A stretch of DNA of 64,000 bases from Tragulus kanchil. Taxonomy: Eukaryota > Chordata > Mammalia > Artiodactyla > Tragulidae. Position 1 is the first letter of the stretch. The number at the start of each line of letters is the position of its first letter. A program made the position numbers and the translations under genes. The notes under the pieces were generated by a model. That model saw only the letters and a list, made by a program, of their open reading frames with translations. It did not search any database and was not told the origin of the DNA. The stretch covers positions 744,001-808,000 of the forward strand of contig JAIOJX010000004.1 in NCBI GenBank assembly GCA_022376925.1, read 5' to 3'. Of the stretch, positions 47,620-59,420 are shown piece after piece.

Positions 47620-49480
47620 TTCTTCAGATGTCCTGCCCCAGCAGGACTGGTCTACCAGACACCTCTGGCGGTAGCTCTATAAGTAACTCAAAGAACTACT
47701 GCAAGAGGAGCATTCAGTCCACGATAATAATGGAGTGTGTCCTGCACCCTTCAGATTTTGTGTTCTCCCATTAAATTGGAATTGAACAGTGCTGCACCCA
47801 AAGTTTCCTTTCCAAATCTGTCGAGGCTGGCTCAACAACGAACAAACCCGAGGGGGCGGTGCCACAAAAGATTAAAGAAAACAAGACAGAAATAAAGTGG
47901 GGATCAGGGGGCTAGTGCCTCTCATAGGCAAAAGCCTAGTACTGACTCTGCTCATGATATTTATTGTTTCTCTCTGCTTTCTTGTACGTGCACGAACATG
48001 CTCACAAGACATCTGTTTTCTATAATCACAAAAATGGGAACACAGACTCCCCTGTTCCTTTCATGTTTCATTCCAGTTTATCTCCTTCTGGCCTGCAACA
48101 GCTTTGTTTATTCTTAAACCCTAGCAACTTTATCTCCCCAAATCTAGCAACATCCTTTCCCACTAATATCTCCAAGACTCTGGTCCTGAGTGTTAGGTTG
48201 CCTGGGAATCAGAGCCCCCAGCCCACAAGGTAAAAATAAATGTGCCAAGAGTCATCTGAAAAACAGGCCCCAGAGGAACAAAGAAGCCATAAAACCACTG
48301 GCCCATTTACTGGTGCCAAAGGTCCTGCAACTGGCAATAATGAACCATACCAGAAAGAAGAAAATCAGCCTGATTACAAGTTTTTTCCACGACATCCAGA
48401 GGAACCTGATGAACCACTTCATGTTCCCCTTGACTTGCCCCCTACCCTTGTTTACTTTCCCCGACAAAAAAAAAAAAAAAACCTTAAGCTTGTCCCCTGG
48501 GTGAAACTTCATTGGCCCACCTCTTGGACCTGTGAACCGCGCCCAGGAACACTTCCCAAAATAAACTCCTTTCCTAGCAGCTTGCTGTTCATTGTGTCAT
48601 TGCATTCTTACACTGAGAACAGGAGGTAATGGGGTTACATCAGTAACATTGATATGTAAACACCTTGCATTCAAGGTGTTTGATGTTTTCTTAGTTCCCA
48701 GCCCGTCACCTCGGGTTCATGAGAAAATTATTGCCTTATTCTTTCAGACTGCATTTTGAGTCTCTATTCATCATTCTCATGTCTGCACTGCATGTCCTAC
48801 ATAAATCTTACCTTTTGCTACTACTATAAAGGGGAAGTTAGAGTACAGTGGCATATAGCATTGTATAAGTTTAAGGTATACAATGTGATGACTGGCTACA
48901 TATACAGAGAGAGAAATGATTAGCACAAAAAGTTGTTCTCTCCTCTTCTTCCTACTATTCACATCCTATCCTCTAGGCGGGGTTCCAAAACGGTCCCAAA
49001 TACTCGTCTGGAAACTTTGCAAACATACCACTGCCCAGACCTCATGTATCAACAACTGACTCACAGTCTTAGCGTTAAGAACAAATATTGATAAAAGGTC
49101 TCCAGCTGATGTCGATTCCTGGTAGTGACTTGGTACTATCATCCTATAAGACATTCCCACTGGGAGAAACCGTTTAAAAGATACAGGAGAACCCTCTCTA
49201 ATTTCTGACAACTGTATGTAATAAATCTACAACCATCTCAACATAAAAAGTTTGTGTTTAAACTTTAAGCAGAGTTTAAATTTACAACAAATCTCCACTT
49301 GAGTCGCCATTGCTCAGTTCAGTTGTGAAATAAGAAGGTCTCAGCATTATAGTTTCATTATAGTTCAAAAGACTCTCCTGGCTTTGATTAGCCTGTCCTT
49401 TCCAATTCAATAGCTTGAAAAGCTTCCACATCTCTTGTCTACTTTAAGATCTGTAATTTTTTGCATTTCTTTTTCCCCTC
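47620..49480 (+). other. SPINK-B upstream region, homologous to 61105-62330
   Basis: A shared block begins with tgtcctgcccc...aggactggtctac (47628) against tgtcctgtcc...aggactgatctac (61121). It continues with similar order through attaaattgg and aaagtttcct. About 1 kb here (roughly 47870-48650) has no counterpart in the SPINK-C region and is probably inserted. Confidence 0.6.
47870..48650 (+). other. Unidentified inserted segment with an open frame at 48240-48470
   Basis: Not present upstream of SPINK-C. The frame starting ATG 48240 (MCQESSEKQAPEEQ) is polar and proline-rich (HPEEPDEPLHVPLD) and runs into an A16 stretch at 48465-48481, then cccaaaataaactcctttcc near 48555 with an AATAAA. 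It might be a retroposed or LTR-derived fragment; I do not recognise the family and propose no function. Confidence 0.3.
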
Positions 49481-49622
49481 CTCATAGTTCTGAATTCATC
49501 AGATAAAACTGTTCTAGACCTCCTGCTGAGATAATCTGTGAAAACTTTGTGAGGAAGAACAGAGTCTTATCTGCTGGTGGCCATCTGTTTCCTGACTCTA
49601 CCAGGCTCCTCACCAACAGTCC

Positions 49623-49630
49623 TATAAAGG
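49623..49630 (+). promoter_or_regulatory. Candidate TATA box of SPINK-B
   Basis: TATAAAGG about 100 bp upstream of a conserved donor-like site. The aligned SPINK-C position reads aataaaac (about 62471), a weaker match. Confidence 0.35.
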
Positions 49631-49649
49631 AGACTCTGCAACTGAGGAA

Positions 49650-49730
49650 AGTGGTTGAGAAAAAAAGGGGATCCAACCAGGTGCAGTCCCTTGAGGTACA
49701 GTACTCACTCCCCACCATCTTCTGTGTCGG
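49650..49730 (+). other. Possible non-coding first exon of SPINK-B
   Basis: Lies between the TATA-like element and a donor (TCGG|GTAGGT, GT 49731-49732). The donor region is conserved in SPINK-C (CAG|GTAGGC at 62577). A good acceptor (ttccttccacag, AG 50110-50111) lies 11 bases before the ATG, which supports a 5'-UTR intron. Exon start is inferred. Confidence 0.4.
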
Positions 49731-50121
49731 GTAGGTCAAGTGGGAGTGCTATGAGGCAGCCCTGCTGCATCACATTGTTGTGAGGACCACTCCAGGTCAG
49801 TCCTTCCTGAAATAACTGTTTCTATTTTCTGAGGGAAAATTGAACTTCCAAAGTGCATGTTTCCTTTAATGCAGTCAGGCTCCTTGTGAGCTGAGGCAAG
49901 GGTTGGGAGAGTCAACTGCTCCTTCTTAAGTGGGCAAAGAGGACCTGTCCTGGAGTTTCCCTCAAGTCTCTATGAGGCCTTCTGTTCACATGTGGGTCAT
50001 GCTGATTCTGTGGGTTGAGGGAAGAGAAAAACGAATAGTTCACTATGGTTAGAAATCTAGAAATAGAAATTTGCCCCTGTGTTACAAACATATCAAAATT
50101 TCCTTCCACAGACTTGAAAAA

Positions 50122-50182
50122 ATGTCTCTCATATGGACCAAAGCTATTTTCATCATTGCCTTGGTATTTCCTTTTTATTCTG
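50122..50182 (+). CDS. SPINK-B coding exon 1 (signal peptide)
   Basis: ATG in context gaaaaaATGt, 20 codons plus one base, donor TCTG|GTGAGT. Hydrophobic core AIFIIALVF. Paralogous to 63005-63068. Confidence 0.85.
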
Positions 50183-53100
50183 GTGAGTTAATTTTTCAGT
50201 CCAAGGTGAAATATTTTACATATCTTAGAAAACATGGGAAACAGCTTCTCTAATCTAGTAATGAAGGAGGTGTTTTTTTTTTTTTTCTTTTTAGTTGAGT
50301 TTGTAAATCTTAAACTGATAAACTGCAAAAGGGCATATTACAAATGTCTTTTTAAAATTGCACCGGTGGGTTACTTATTCTCATTTCCCACTTCAGACAA
50401 GTGGAGACAGAAGAGTTGGTTAGAATAGGCATTAGAACTTTGCTCTTTGTTTTACAACATGAACATGACCTATGTATCTTTGTTTTTGGCAGGCAGATTG
50501 TTAAAAGCAAACATATGCAGAGGAATGATCTTTTTCTAGGTCTGGTATAGCTTGATATTCTGATTTTTTTTTTTAACCACCCATTCTGAATCTCCTATGA
50601 TATCTTCAAAGAAATACAGTAGGAGTTCAATAAATACATAAAATTAATTTTAATGGAGTTAGAATAATTCAGAATTTTTAAATATTTTCAAATTTGGTAA
50701 TGTTTTGTGAGTTTTTGTTTTACTAATTGCAGGAAAGGGGGTCTCTAGGACGCAATTGCATGTGTTTCTGCTCCTAAGAAATATGAGCCTTGTTTACTAA
50801 AAATAATTCTTCCCTCCACTTCCCTTTCTCCTCCTGTTCTTTTTCTCCCTCCACCTCATTCTCCTTCTCTCTTCTCCTTCTCCCTTTCTCCTTCTCCTTG
50901 TTCATCTCCTCCCCTGCCTCTTCCCCAACTCCTCCTTCATTTTTAACTTTCTCTTTTTTGTCTATGTGTTGGTTGCAGAAAGCGCTTTTGCACCTATGTC
51001 AGATTTCAGACCTCCGGTAAGTTAATGCTGATGGGGGTTGAAAAAAGATAAGTAATTAAGTTTCCTATATTATAAGTGTTAACAGCAAAATTCATCAAAA
51101 TCTGAGCATCAGAGAGGTCTTTCCAAAAGTAAAAAGATAGTGTCAGTATTACACTAGGGTCAAAAATAGAAACTTAGCCATACAAAGCCATCTGCCATAG
51201 ACAGCAGAAAAACATGCATGCCCTATTACACAAAAATCTAATTAATGGGTATAAATGTGTACAGGCTTTATACAAGCCTCTAACAAAGGTTGAAGATGTT
51301 TAGATTAGTAGTATTCATCTTAGCAAAACAAAGGAAAAAAGAATCAGCCTAGATATATATTTAAGGATGGATAATATAGTGAAAATTTCTATATATTTAC
51401 GTAGTATATTACATGAAAGGTGAAAAAAAACTTTAGCTTTGAATATCTGAATAAACAGTCATGTGTTTAAAAAGCAGATAATGTAGCAGGCACACAGTAT
51501 TTTTCACTTATGTCAATTACCAAAACTGTCAACACTAAATAAACTGCACAAGCATACACATATTTAGTTGGAATTATCAAGAAAGATAGGGCATGAGAAA
51601 AGAGAAATCTAGTTTCATCATTTCTTCTTGAATTTAAAAGGGAAGTGAAGATGATGGTCACTAAATTACAAAAACACATTTAGCCAGTTTTATGACCTCT
51701 TTAAAAAAAAATCACAGGTTTATAAAAATAATAATATTTTATTTTTAAGTGGGATATATGTTAGTTTTATAAGTTCTAGTGCTATAAGTATTAGTTTTTA
51801 AAGGTAAATATAGGTAGGTGGCTTCCCTGGTGGCTCATTGGTAAAGAATCTGCCTACCAATGCAGGAAACATGGGTTCTATTCCTGATCACGGAAGATCA
51901 CACAGGCCTCGGAGCAACTAATCCCACATGTTCTAACTATTGAACCTATGCTCTAGAGCCAGGGAACCACAGCTACTGAGCCCACATGCCCAAATTACTG
52001 AACTCTGCATGTCCTAGAGTCCATGTTCCACAGCAAGAGTGGACACTGTGAGTACAGAGTAGCCCCCACTCGCCACAACTAGAGAAAGCCCACACAGCAA
52101 AGCCAAAAATAAATAAAATTGCTTTTGAAAAAACCTAAGTAAAATATATATTTCCAGTTTTGATGCATGGTACTTCATATCAAGACTAAATAAATTTTAC
52201 TCAGACTTTCACTCCCTGATGATTTTATGTTGTCTGTCTACATTTAACAGCCAGACTGTAAACAGTATACAGAAACCTGCACCAAAAAATATGATCCAGT
52301 CTGTGCAAGTGATGGACAAACTTATGGCAATGAATGCACTTTCTGCAACGAAAAGATGTAAGCACACGATAGTAAATACTTGGTCTTCCAAGGCATGAAG
52401 AAATTATCACAAGGTGATGGTAAAATCTGTGAATTCGGTACAAATGCATCTAATTTCCTTTCATGGGTATTTCCAATCACAAAAGTTTTGCACATTTAAT
52501 CCCCAAAGAGGCATGTGTTTCTGCAGGACTTCTAACACAGTCTCCAATCTCTCCTCTCTCAGATCTGGGTGGGTCCCAAACCTGAGTCAGGACTGAGCAC
52601 GTAGAAGAGTCCAGTGGCCCCTTAGAAGGGGACGGGACATGTGCCAGATCCTAGGAGCAAGCAGAGTCCATCTGCTTCTAAGGAAGAGAAACACAGCCAC
52701 TCTATCTTGTTCCCTTTACAAATCCTTCTTACTGAAAATATCTTTGGTGTCTTTTATGTTTCACATCCAAATTCTATTCTGCATGCATAGTATCTACATC
52801 TCTGCACCATGGACATGACCCCAATCTGTACGATCGATCAATGGTAGAACTTAAAGCATTCAGCACAGTTTTCTCAGGGATACTGCACTGGGAATTTAAA
52901 ATATTCCTTTTTAAATAAAAATTTTATTTTGGAGTAATTTTAGACTCACAGAAAAATTTCAAAGTCAGTACCAAGTTTTTGTATACTTTATGCAGTTTCT
53001 TCTAAGAATAATTCATTATGGAAGCCTGCCATACATATCAAAACTAAGAAATTAACATTGGTTTATCAGTATTAGCTAATCTACAGGATTTGTTTGGATA

Positions 53101-53238
53101 TCCCATTTTTTCCATTAATATTTTTAAAAATGCAGTGTGCTTTTTTATTCCTTAAAACTATTTAATGTTTTTCTCTCTTTCTTTCTTTATAGGAATAAAG
53201 ATCCAAATATTTATTTTGAACATTTTGGTGAATGTTGA
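50122..53238 (+). CDS. SPINK-B: secreted Kazal-type protease inhibitor, 4 coding exons, 83 aa
   Basis: A complete small secreted serine-protease inhibitor. Coding exons 50122-50182, 50979-51016, 52251-52357 and 53193-53238 (252 nt with stop) join in phases 1, 0 and 2 with GT-AG borders throughout. The product has a signal peptide ([20 protein letters not shown]), a short linker, and one Kazal domain with six cysteines: C1 in PDC, C2 six residues on, CTKKYDPVC (seven between C2 and C3), ten to C4 (NEC), then TFC (C5), and a final GEC (C6). By SPINK1 numbering P1 is Lys (CTK-K), suggesting trypsin-like targets. It does not match the human SPINK1, 6, 7, 9, 13 or 14 sequences as I remember them, so it may be a lineage member without a human orthologue. 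No disabling mutation. The terminal exon recurs at 54288 through D15. Confidence 0.88.
50808..50958 (+). repeat. Pyrimidine-rich CTTCTC tract before SPINK-B exon 2
   Basis: About 150 bp of nearly pure C/T with ccttctccctttctcc-type repeats, ending about 20 bp before the exon 2 acceptor. Confidence 0.85.
50979..51016 (+). CDS. SPINK-B coding exon 2 (linker)
   Basis: 38 nt between acceptor ttggttgcag and donor CCG|GTAAGT. Encodes [13 protein letters not shown] together with the last base of exon 1; the signal cleavage site is likely near its start. Confidence 0.8.
51017..51820. other. SPINK-B intron 2, nothing further recognised
   Basis: AT-rich intron sequence before a SINE; no RNA gene or coding motif seen. 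Confidence 0.4.
51822..52132 (+). mobile_element. CHR-2 type SINE
   Basis: Head gcttccctggtggctcattg, B box region gggttctattcctgatc, then the CHR-type series of aactactgagcc-like units, agtagcccccactcgccaca and an AAATAAAT tail. This copy has the standard CHR 3' half, unlike those at 34320 and 60405. Confidence 0.8.
52251..52357 (+). CDS. SPINK-B coding exon 3 (Kazal core)
   Basis: 107 nt, acceptor catttaacag, donor AGAT|GTAAGC. Encodes C1 to C5 including [15 protein letters not shown]. Confidence 0.88.
52905..53130 (+). mobile_element. Ancient L1-type repeat in SPINK-B intron 3
   Basis: attttagactcacagaaaaa, gtatactttatgcagtttct and aacattggtttatcagtatt follow a common old mammalian LINE 3' pattern. 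Recurs at about 54000-54225. Confidence 0.4.
53193..53238 (+). CDS. SPINK-B terminal coding exon
   Basis: 46 nt from acceptor ctttctttatag to TGA 53236-53238, encoding [14 protein letters not shown]. The last Cys is C6. Confidence 0.85.
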
Positions 53239-53523
53239 ATATTGATGAAGCTCCTTGTAATTTGGCTTTTACCCCAATCATTTTGTGGTAATGCTCTACA
53301 GGCAATTAGTCTTCTTCGTCAGAGCCTAAAATTCATAGACGACCAGGTCAATTCTATGAAACAGAAGTTATTAATAGAATGTAGAACATTCAGATTCTTT
53401 CCAAAACTAATTTCCTGTGATTTCAGGATTTTTATCCTCTGTGTTCAATTTATTCAATGACAGTTTGGAAAAACTAATGTCAATTTCATGCTTGATGACA
53501 TAAAATCTAGTGTAATTTAAAAT

Positions 53524-53529
53524 AATAAA
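53524..53529 (+). promoter_or_regulatory. SPINK-B polyadenylation signal
   Basis: AATAAA 285 bases after the stop, in an AT-rich 3' UTR. Repeated at about 54619 through D15. Confidence 0.5.
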
Positions 53530-54287
53530 TATTTCACTCATTAAAATGCTAAAGGTATTATTTTTATTAAAATATCATTTCTTTTAACAAGGGGTTAAGA
53601 TATATACATACATTAGTAACTATAAACAAATATATATTTAACATTTTCAAAGATGAAATATTCCAAAATTATTTGGTATTCATCAAAAGTACAGATTCTT
53701 GAGCTCCTTTCTATCCTACTGAATCAAAGTCTCAAAGAAAAAAAGACTCGTAAGTTGAATTTTAATCAGCACCTAAGGAAGAGAAACACAGCCACTCTAT
53801 CTTGTTCCCTTTACAAATCCTTCTTACTGAAAATATCTTTGGTGTCTTTTATGTTTCACATCCAAATTCTATTCTGCATGCATAGTATCTACATCTCTGC
53901 ACCATGGACATGACCCCAATCTGTACGATCGATCAATGGTAGAACTTAAAGCATTCAGCACAGTTTTCTCAGGGATACTGCACTGGGAATTTAAAATATT
54001 CCTTTTTAAATAAAAATTTTATTTTGGAGTAATTTTAGACTCACAGAAAAATTTCAAAGTCAGTACCAAGTTTTTGTATACTTTATGCAGTTTCTTCTAA
54101 GAATAATTCATTATGGAAGCCTGCCATACATATCAAAACTAAGAAATTAACATTGGTTTATCAGTATTAGCTAATCTACAGGATTTGTTTGGATATCCCA
54201 TTTTTTCCATTAATATTTTTAAAAATGCAGTGTGCTTTTTTATTCCTTAAAACTATTTAATGTTTTTCTCTCTTTCTTTCTTTATAG

Positions 54288-54333
54288 GAATAAAGATCCA
54301 AATATTTATTTTGAACATTTTGGTGAATGTTGA
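54288..54333 (+). CDS. Second copy of SPINK-B terminal exon (D15)
   Basis: Identical acceptor, frame and stop to 53193-53238. Part of the duplicated block and probably not a separate exon. Confidence 0.6.
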
Positions 54334-54870
54334 ATATTGATGAAGCTCCTTGTAATTTGGCTTTTACCCCAATCATTTTGTGGTAATGCTCTACAGGCAA
54401 TTAGTCTTCTTCGTCAGAGCCTAAAATTCATAGACGACCAGGTCAATTCTATGAAACAGAAGTTATTAATAGAATGTAGAACATTCAGATTCTTTCCAAA
54501 ACTAATTTCCTGTGATTTCAGGATTTTTATCCTCTGTGTTCAATTTATTCAATGACAGTTTGGAAAAACTAATGTCAATTTCATGCTTGATGACATAAAA
54601 TCTAGTGTAATTTAAAATAATAAATATTTCACTCATTAAAATGCTAAAGGTATTATTTTTATTAAAATATCATTTCTTTTAACAAGGGGTTAAGATATAT
54701 ACATACATTAGTAACTATAAACAAATATATATTTAACATTTTCAAAGATGAAATATTCCAAAATTATTTGGTATTCATCAAAAGTACAGATTCTTGAGCT
54801 CCTTTCTATCCTACTGAATCAAAGTCTCAAAGAAAAAGAGACTCGTAAGTTGAATTTTAATCAGCACCTA

Positions 54871-55500
54871 AGGTTAATGTTATGATCACAAATGTTAGAC
54901 AATAAAAATCTTAATTAGTTAATTAGAATTTGTTCTATAACTGAATTTGGTGAAAATCTATTCAAAGATACTACAGCATTTCTGACACTTGGAAGAATAA
55001 TTTACATGTTATTTTTCTTTCTCTTTCATAAATAAGCCAAAGGTAGCTGAGTGATCTTCAAATAGGCTAGCTTTCTTCAACCTAGGCTATTGATATATAA
55101 TTTGGTCTAAGTTTGATGATAGATTTCCATTTCTTTCCATATCCAAACTAATAAGCAACAGTTAAGTGGCTAACTGTTCATTTAAGCTTTATTATAGTAT
55201 CAGAAATGTAGAGATAATATTATCTTTAATATATTTTGAGGGAACAGCCAAACTGTTTCCAAAAAAGGGGAATCATTTTCATCCCCACTAGGCCTGTGTA
55301 AGAGTTCCAATTTCTTCATATTCTCAACCCAAATCAATTTTTTTAATTTTTTAAATTATATTTATCCTAGTGGTAGTGAATCTGTATTTCATTGGGGTTA
55401 GATTTACATCCCCTTAGTATTATCAGTGTTTAATGTCTTTTCATGTGCTTCTTGGCCACTTGTATAACTTCTCTAGAGAAATGTCTATTTAAATTTTTTG
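54871..55500. other. No gene recognised
   Basis: AT-rich intergenic sequence between SPINK-B and the BovB fragment. Confidence 0.4.
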
Positions 55501-55511
55501 CCTTTAAAAAA

Positions 55512-56040
55512 ATTGCTGTTGTGTAAGTCATGTCTGACTCTTTGCAACACCATGAACTGCAGCACGCCAGGCTTTCCTGTCTTTCATTATCTCCTGGGGT
55601 TTGCTCAAACTCATGTCCATTATGTCAGTGGTGCCATCCAACCGTCTCATCCTCTGTCACCCCTTCTCCTCCTGCCCTCAATCTTCCCATCATAAGGGTC
55701 TTTTCCAATGTGTCAGCTCTTCCCATTGGTGGTCGAATATTGAAGTTTCACCTTCAGCATCAATCCTTCCAATGAATATTTCCTGGTCTGATCTCCTTGC
55801 AGTCCAAGGGAATCTTAAGAGTCTTCTCCAGTACCACAGTTAGCATCAATTCTTCAGCAATCAGTCTTCTTTATGGTCCAAATCTCACATTCATACATCA
55901 CTACTGGAAAAACCATAGCTTCAATTATACAGACCTTTGTTGGCAAAGTGATGTCTCTGCTTTTTTAATACACTGTCTAGGTTTGTCGTAGCTTTTCTTC
56001 CAAGAAGCAATCATCTTTTAAGTTCATGCAGCCAGGAAAT
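55512..56040 (-). mobile_element. BovB LINE 3' end, reverse
   Basis: The + strand reads the complement of the BovB/Bov-A 3' region: gtcatgtctgactctttgca, actgcagcacgccaggcttt, tccaaccgtctcatcctctg, ccaaatctcacattcataca. 5'-truncated. BovB is abundant in ruminants among mammals. Recurs at 56631-57159 through D16. Confidence 0.88.
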
Positions 56041-56630
56041 AGCCCTCCATAAATACAGTTAACAGGTCTTTGCCAAGGAAGCAAAGGCAATACAATGGGG
56101 AAAGATAGTTTTCTCAACAAATAGTGCTGGAAAAAAAACTGGACTTACACTTAAGATAAGTTATTTTTCTTTATTATAGTATCTAAAGCATTTCTTCAAC
56201 CTAGGCTATTGATATATAATTTGGTCTAAGTTTGATGATAGATTTCCATTTCTTTCCATATCCAAACTAATAAGCAACAGTTAAGTGGCTAACTGTTCAT
56301 TTAAGCTTTATTATAGTATCAGAAATGTAGAGATAATATTATCTTTAATATATTTTGAGGGAACAGCCAAACTGTTTCCAAAAAAGGGGAATCATTTTCA
56401 TCCCCACTAGGCCTGTGTAAGAGTTCCAATTTCTTCATATTCTCAACCCAAATCAATTTTTTTAATTTTTTAAATTATATTTATCCTAGTGGTAGTGAAT
56501 CTGTATTTCATTGGGGTTAGATTTACATCCCCTTAGTATTATCAGTGTTTAATGTCTTTTCATGTGCTTCTTGGCCACTTGTATAACTTCTCTAGAGAAA
56601 TGTCTATTTAAATTTTTTGCCTTTAAAAAA

Positions 56631-57159
56631 ATTGCTGTTGTGTAAGTCATGTCTGACTCTTTGCAACACCATGAACTGCAGCACGCCAGGCTTTCCTGTC
56701 TTTCATTATCTCCTGGGGTTTGCTCAAACTCATGTCCATTATGTCAGTGGTGCCATCCAACCGTCTCATCCTCTGTCACCCCTTCTCCTCCTGCCCTCAA
56801 TCTTCCCATCATAAGGGTCTTTTCCAATGTGTCAGCTCTTCCCATTGGTGGTCGAATATTGAAGTTTCACCTTCAGCATCAATCCTTCCAATGAATATTT
56901 CCTGGTCTGATCTCCTTGCAGTCCAAGGGAATCTTAAGAGTCTTCTCCAGTACCACAGTTAGCATCAATTCTTCAGCAATCAGTCTTCTTTATGGTCCAA
57001 ATCTCACATTCATACATCACTACTGGAAAAACCATAGCTTCAATTATACAGACCTTTGTTGGCAAAGTGATGTCTCTGCTTTTTTAATACACTGTCTAGG
57101 TTTGTCGTAGCTTTTCTTCCAAGAAGCAATCATCTTTTAAGTTCATGCAGCCAGGAAAT
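56631..57159 (-). mobile_element. BovB LINE 3' end, second copy (D16)
   Basis: Near-identical duplicate of the fragment at 55512, within the repeated block. Confidence 0.88.
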
Positions 57160-57280
57160 AGCCCTCCATAAATACAGTTAACAGGTCTTTGCCAAGGAAG
57201 CAAAGGCAATACAATGGGGAAAAAGATAGTTTTCTCAACAAATAGTGCTGGAACAACTGGACATATACATTCAAAAACAG

Positions 57281-59420
57281 TAATCTAGGCACAGATCTTA
57301 CACTCTTCCAAAAAACAGATCACAGATCTATGTGTTTAATGCAAAACTGTAAAACTTTTAAAAGATAACATATGGAAAAACATAAATGACCTCGGGTATG
57401 GTGGCTTTTTACATAAAATACCAAAGGCTTGAGCCATGAAAGAAATAATTAACACACTGGAATTCATTAAAATGAAAAATTCAGTTCTGTGAAATATCAA
57501 GAGAAAGACACTAAACTACAGAGTGGGAGAAAGAGTTGCAAAAGATCCATTTGATAAAGGACTATCATCCAAGATATGCAAAGTTCACTTGAATCTCAAT
57601 GACAAGAAAACAAAGAACCCTAAAATGGCCATTCTACCCAAAACAATCTACACAGTTAAAATGATCCTAAAAATTATCCATAACATTTTTCACTGAACTA
57701 GAACCAATTATCCAAAAATTTATATGGAACTACAAAAGAACCAGAATTGCCAAAGCAATCCAAAAGGAAAACAACAAAGTTGGAAGCATAACCCTCGCAG
57801 ACTTCAGACAATACTTCAGAGCTAGAGTAATCAAAACAGCGTGGTACTGGCACAAACACAGACATGCAGATCAATTAAAGAGTTTATAGAGCCCAGAAAT
57901 GAACTTACATACCAGCAGTCAATTGCCAATTTATGACAAAAGTTGCAAAAATAGACAAATAGAGAAGACAGTCTTTTTACCAATTGGTGCTGGGAGAGCA
58001 GGATGGCTATATATCAGTGAGTGAGATTGGAACACTCCCTCAGAGCTGATAGAAAAATAAATTCAAAATGATTTAAAGGCTAAAGTCTAGGACATGGCAC
58101 CGTAAAACTCCTGGAAGAGAATGTAGGTAAAACATCCTATGATATTTTAAATCATAGCAACACCCACAACCACAAAATGAGAGAAAGTACTTGTAAATTA
58201 TGCAACTGACAAGGGCTTACTTCCCAAAATATACAAACAGCTTATAGAACTCAATATCAAAACAATGAACAACTTAATCAAAAATGAGGAATAAGAACTA
58301 GGTAGACATTTCAGGAAAGATGATATACAGATAGCCATGCTCCAAGTCAGTAATCTAGGCACAGATCTTACACTCTTCCAAAAAACAGATCACAGATCTA
58401 TGTGTTTAATGCAAAACTGTAAAACTTTTAAAAGATAACATATGGAAAAACATAAATGACCTCGGGTATGGTGGCTTTTTACATAAAATACCAAAGGCTT
58501 GAGCCATGAAAGAAATAATTAACACACTGGAATTCATTAAAATGAAAAATTCAGTTCTGTGAAATATCAAGAGAAAGACACTAAACTACAGAGTGGGAGA
58601 AAGAGTTGCAAAAGATCCATTTGATAAAGGACTATCATCCAAGATATGCAAAGTTCACTTGAATCTCAATGACAAGAAAACAAAGAACCCTAAAATGGCC
58701 ATTCTACCCAAAACAATCTACACAGTTAAAATGATCCTAAAAATTATCCATAACATTTTTCACTGAACTAGAACCAATTATCCAAAAATTTATATGGAAC
58801 TACAAAAGAACCAGAATTGCCAAAGCAATCCAAAAGGAAAACAACAAAGTTGGAAGCATAACCCTCGCAGACTTCAGACAATACTTCAGAGCTAGAGTAA
58901 TCAAAACAGCGTGGTACTGGCACAAACACAGACATGCAGATCAATTAAAGAGTTTATAGAGCCCAGAAATGAACTTACATACCAGCAGTCAATTGCCAAT
59001 TTATGACAAAAGTTGCAAAAATAGACAAATAGAGAAGACAGTCTTTTTACCAATTGGTGCTGGGAGAGCAGGATGGCTATATATCAGTGAGTGAGATTGG
59101 AACACTCCCTCAGAGCTGATAGAAAAATAAATTCAAAATGATTTAAAGGCTAAAGTCTAGGACATGGCACCGTAAAACTCCTGGAAGAGAATGTAGGTAA
59201 AACATCCTATGATATTTTAAATCATAGCAACACCCACAACCACAAAATGAGAGAAAGTACTTGTAAATTATGCAACTGACAAGGGCTTACTTCCCAAAAT
59301 ATACAAACAGCTTATAGAACTCAATATCAAAACAATGAACAACTTAATCAAAAATGAGGAATAAGAACTAGGTAGACATTTCAGGAAAGATGATATACAG
59401 ATAGCCACCAGGAATATGAA
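57281..59420. repeat. Direct duplication D17 (57281-58350 and 58351-59420), offset 1070 bp
   Basis: taatctaggcacagatctta occurs at 57281 and 58351. The end of copy 1 (agatagccatgctccaagtc) lacks about 24 bases that are present in copy 2 at about 59408-59431. Confidence 0.93.

Larger units (their letters stand above)
52680..54870. repeat. Direct duplication D15 (52680-53774 and 53775-54870), offset 1095 bp
   Basis: aggaagagaaacacagccac occurs at 52681 and 53776. The unit contains intron 3 sequence, the terminal exon and the 3' UTR of SPINK-B. Copy 1 ends in cagcacctaagg followed by the restart; copy 2 continues with ttaatgttatg. Confidence 0.93.
55072..57238. repeat. Direct duplication D16 (55072-56190 and 56191-57238), offset 1119 bp
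   Basis: tttcttcaacctaggctatt occurs at 55072 and 56191. The unit includes the entire BovB fragment. After gtgctgga (near 56130), copy 1 reads aaaaaaaactggactta where copy 2 has acaactggacatata. Confidence 0.93.
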
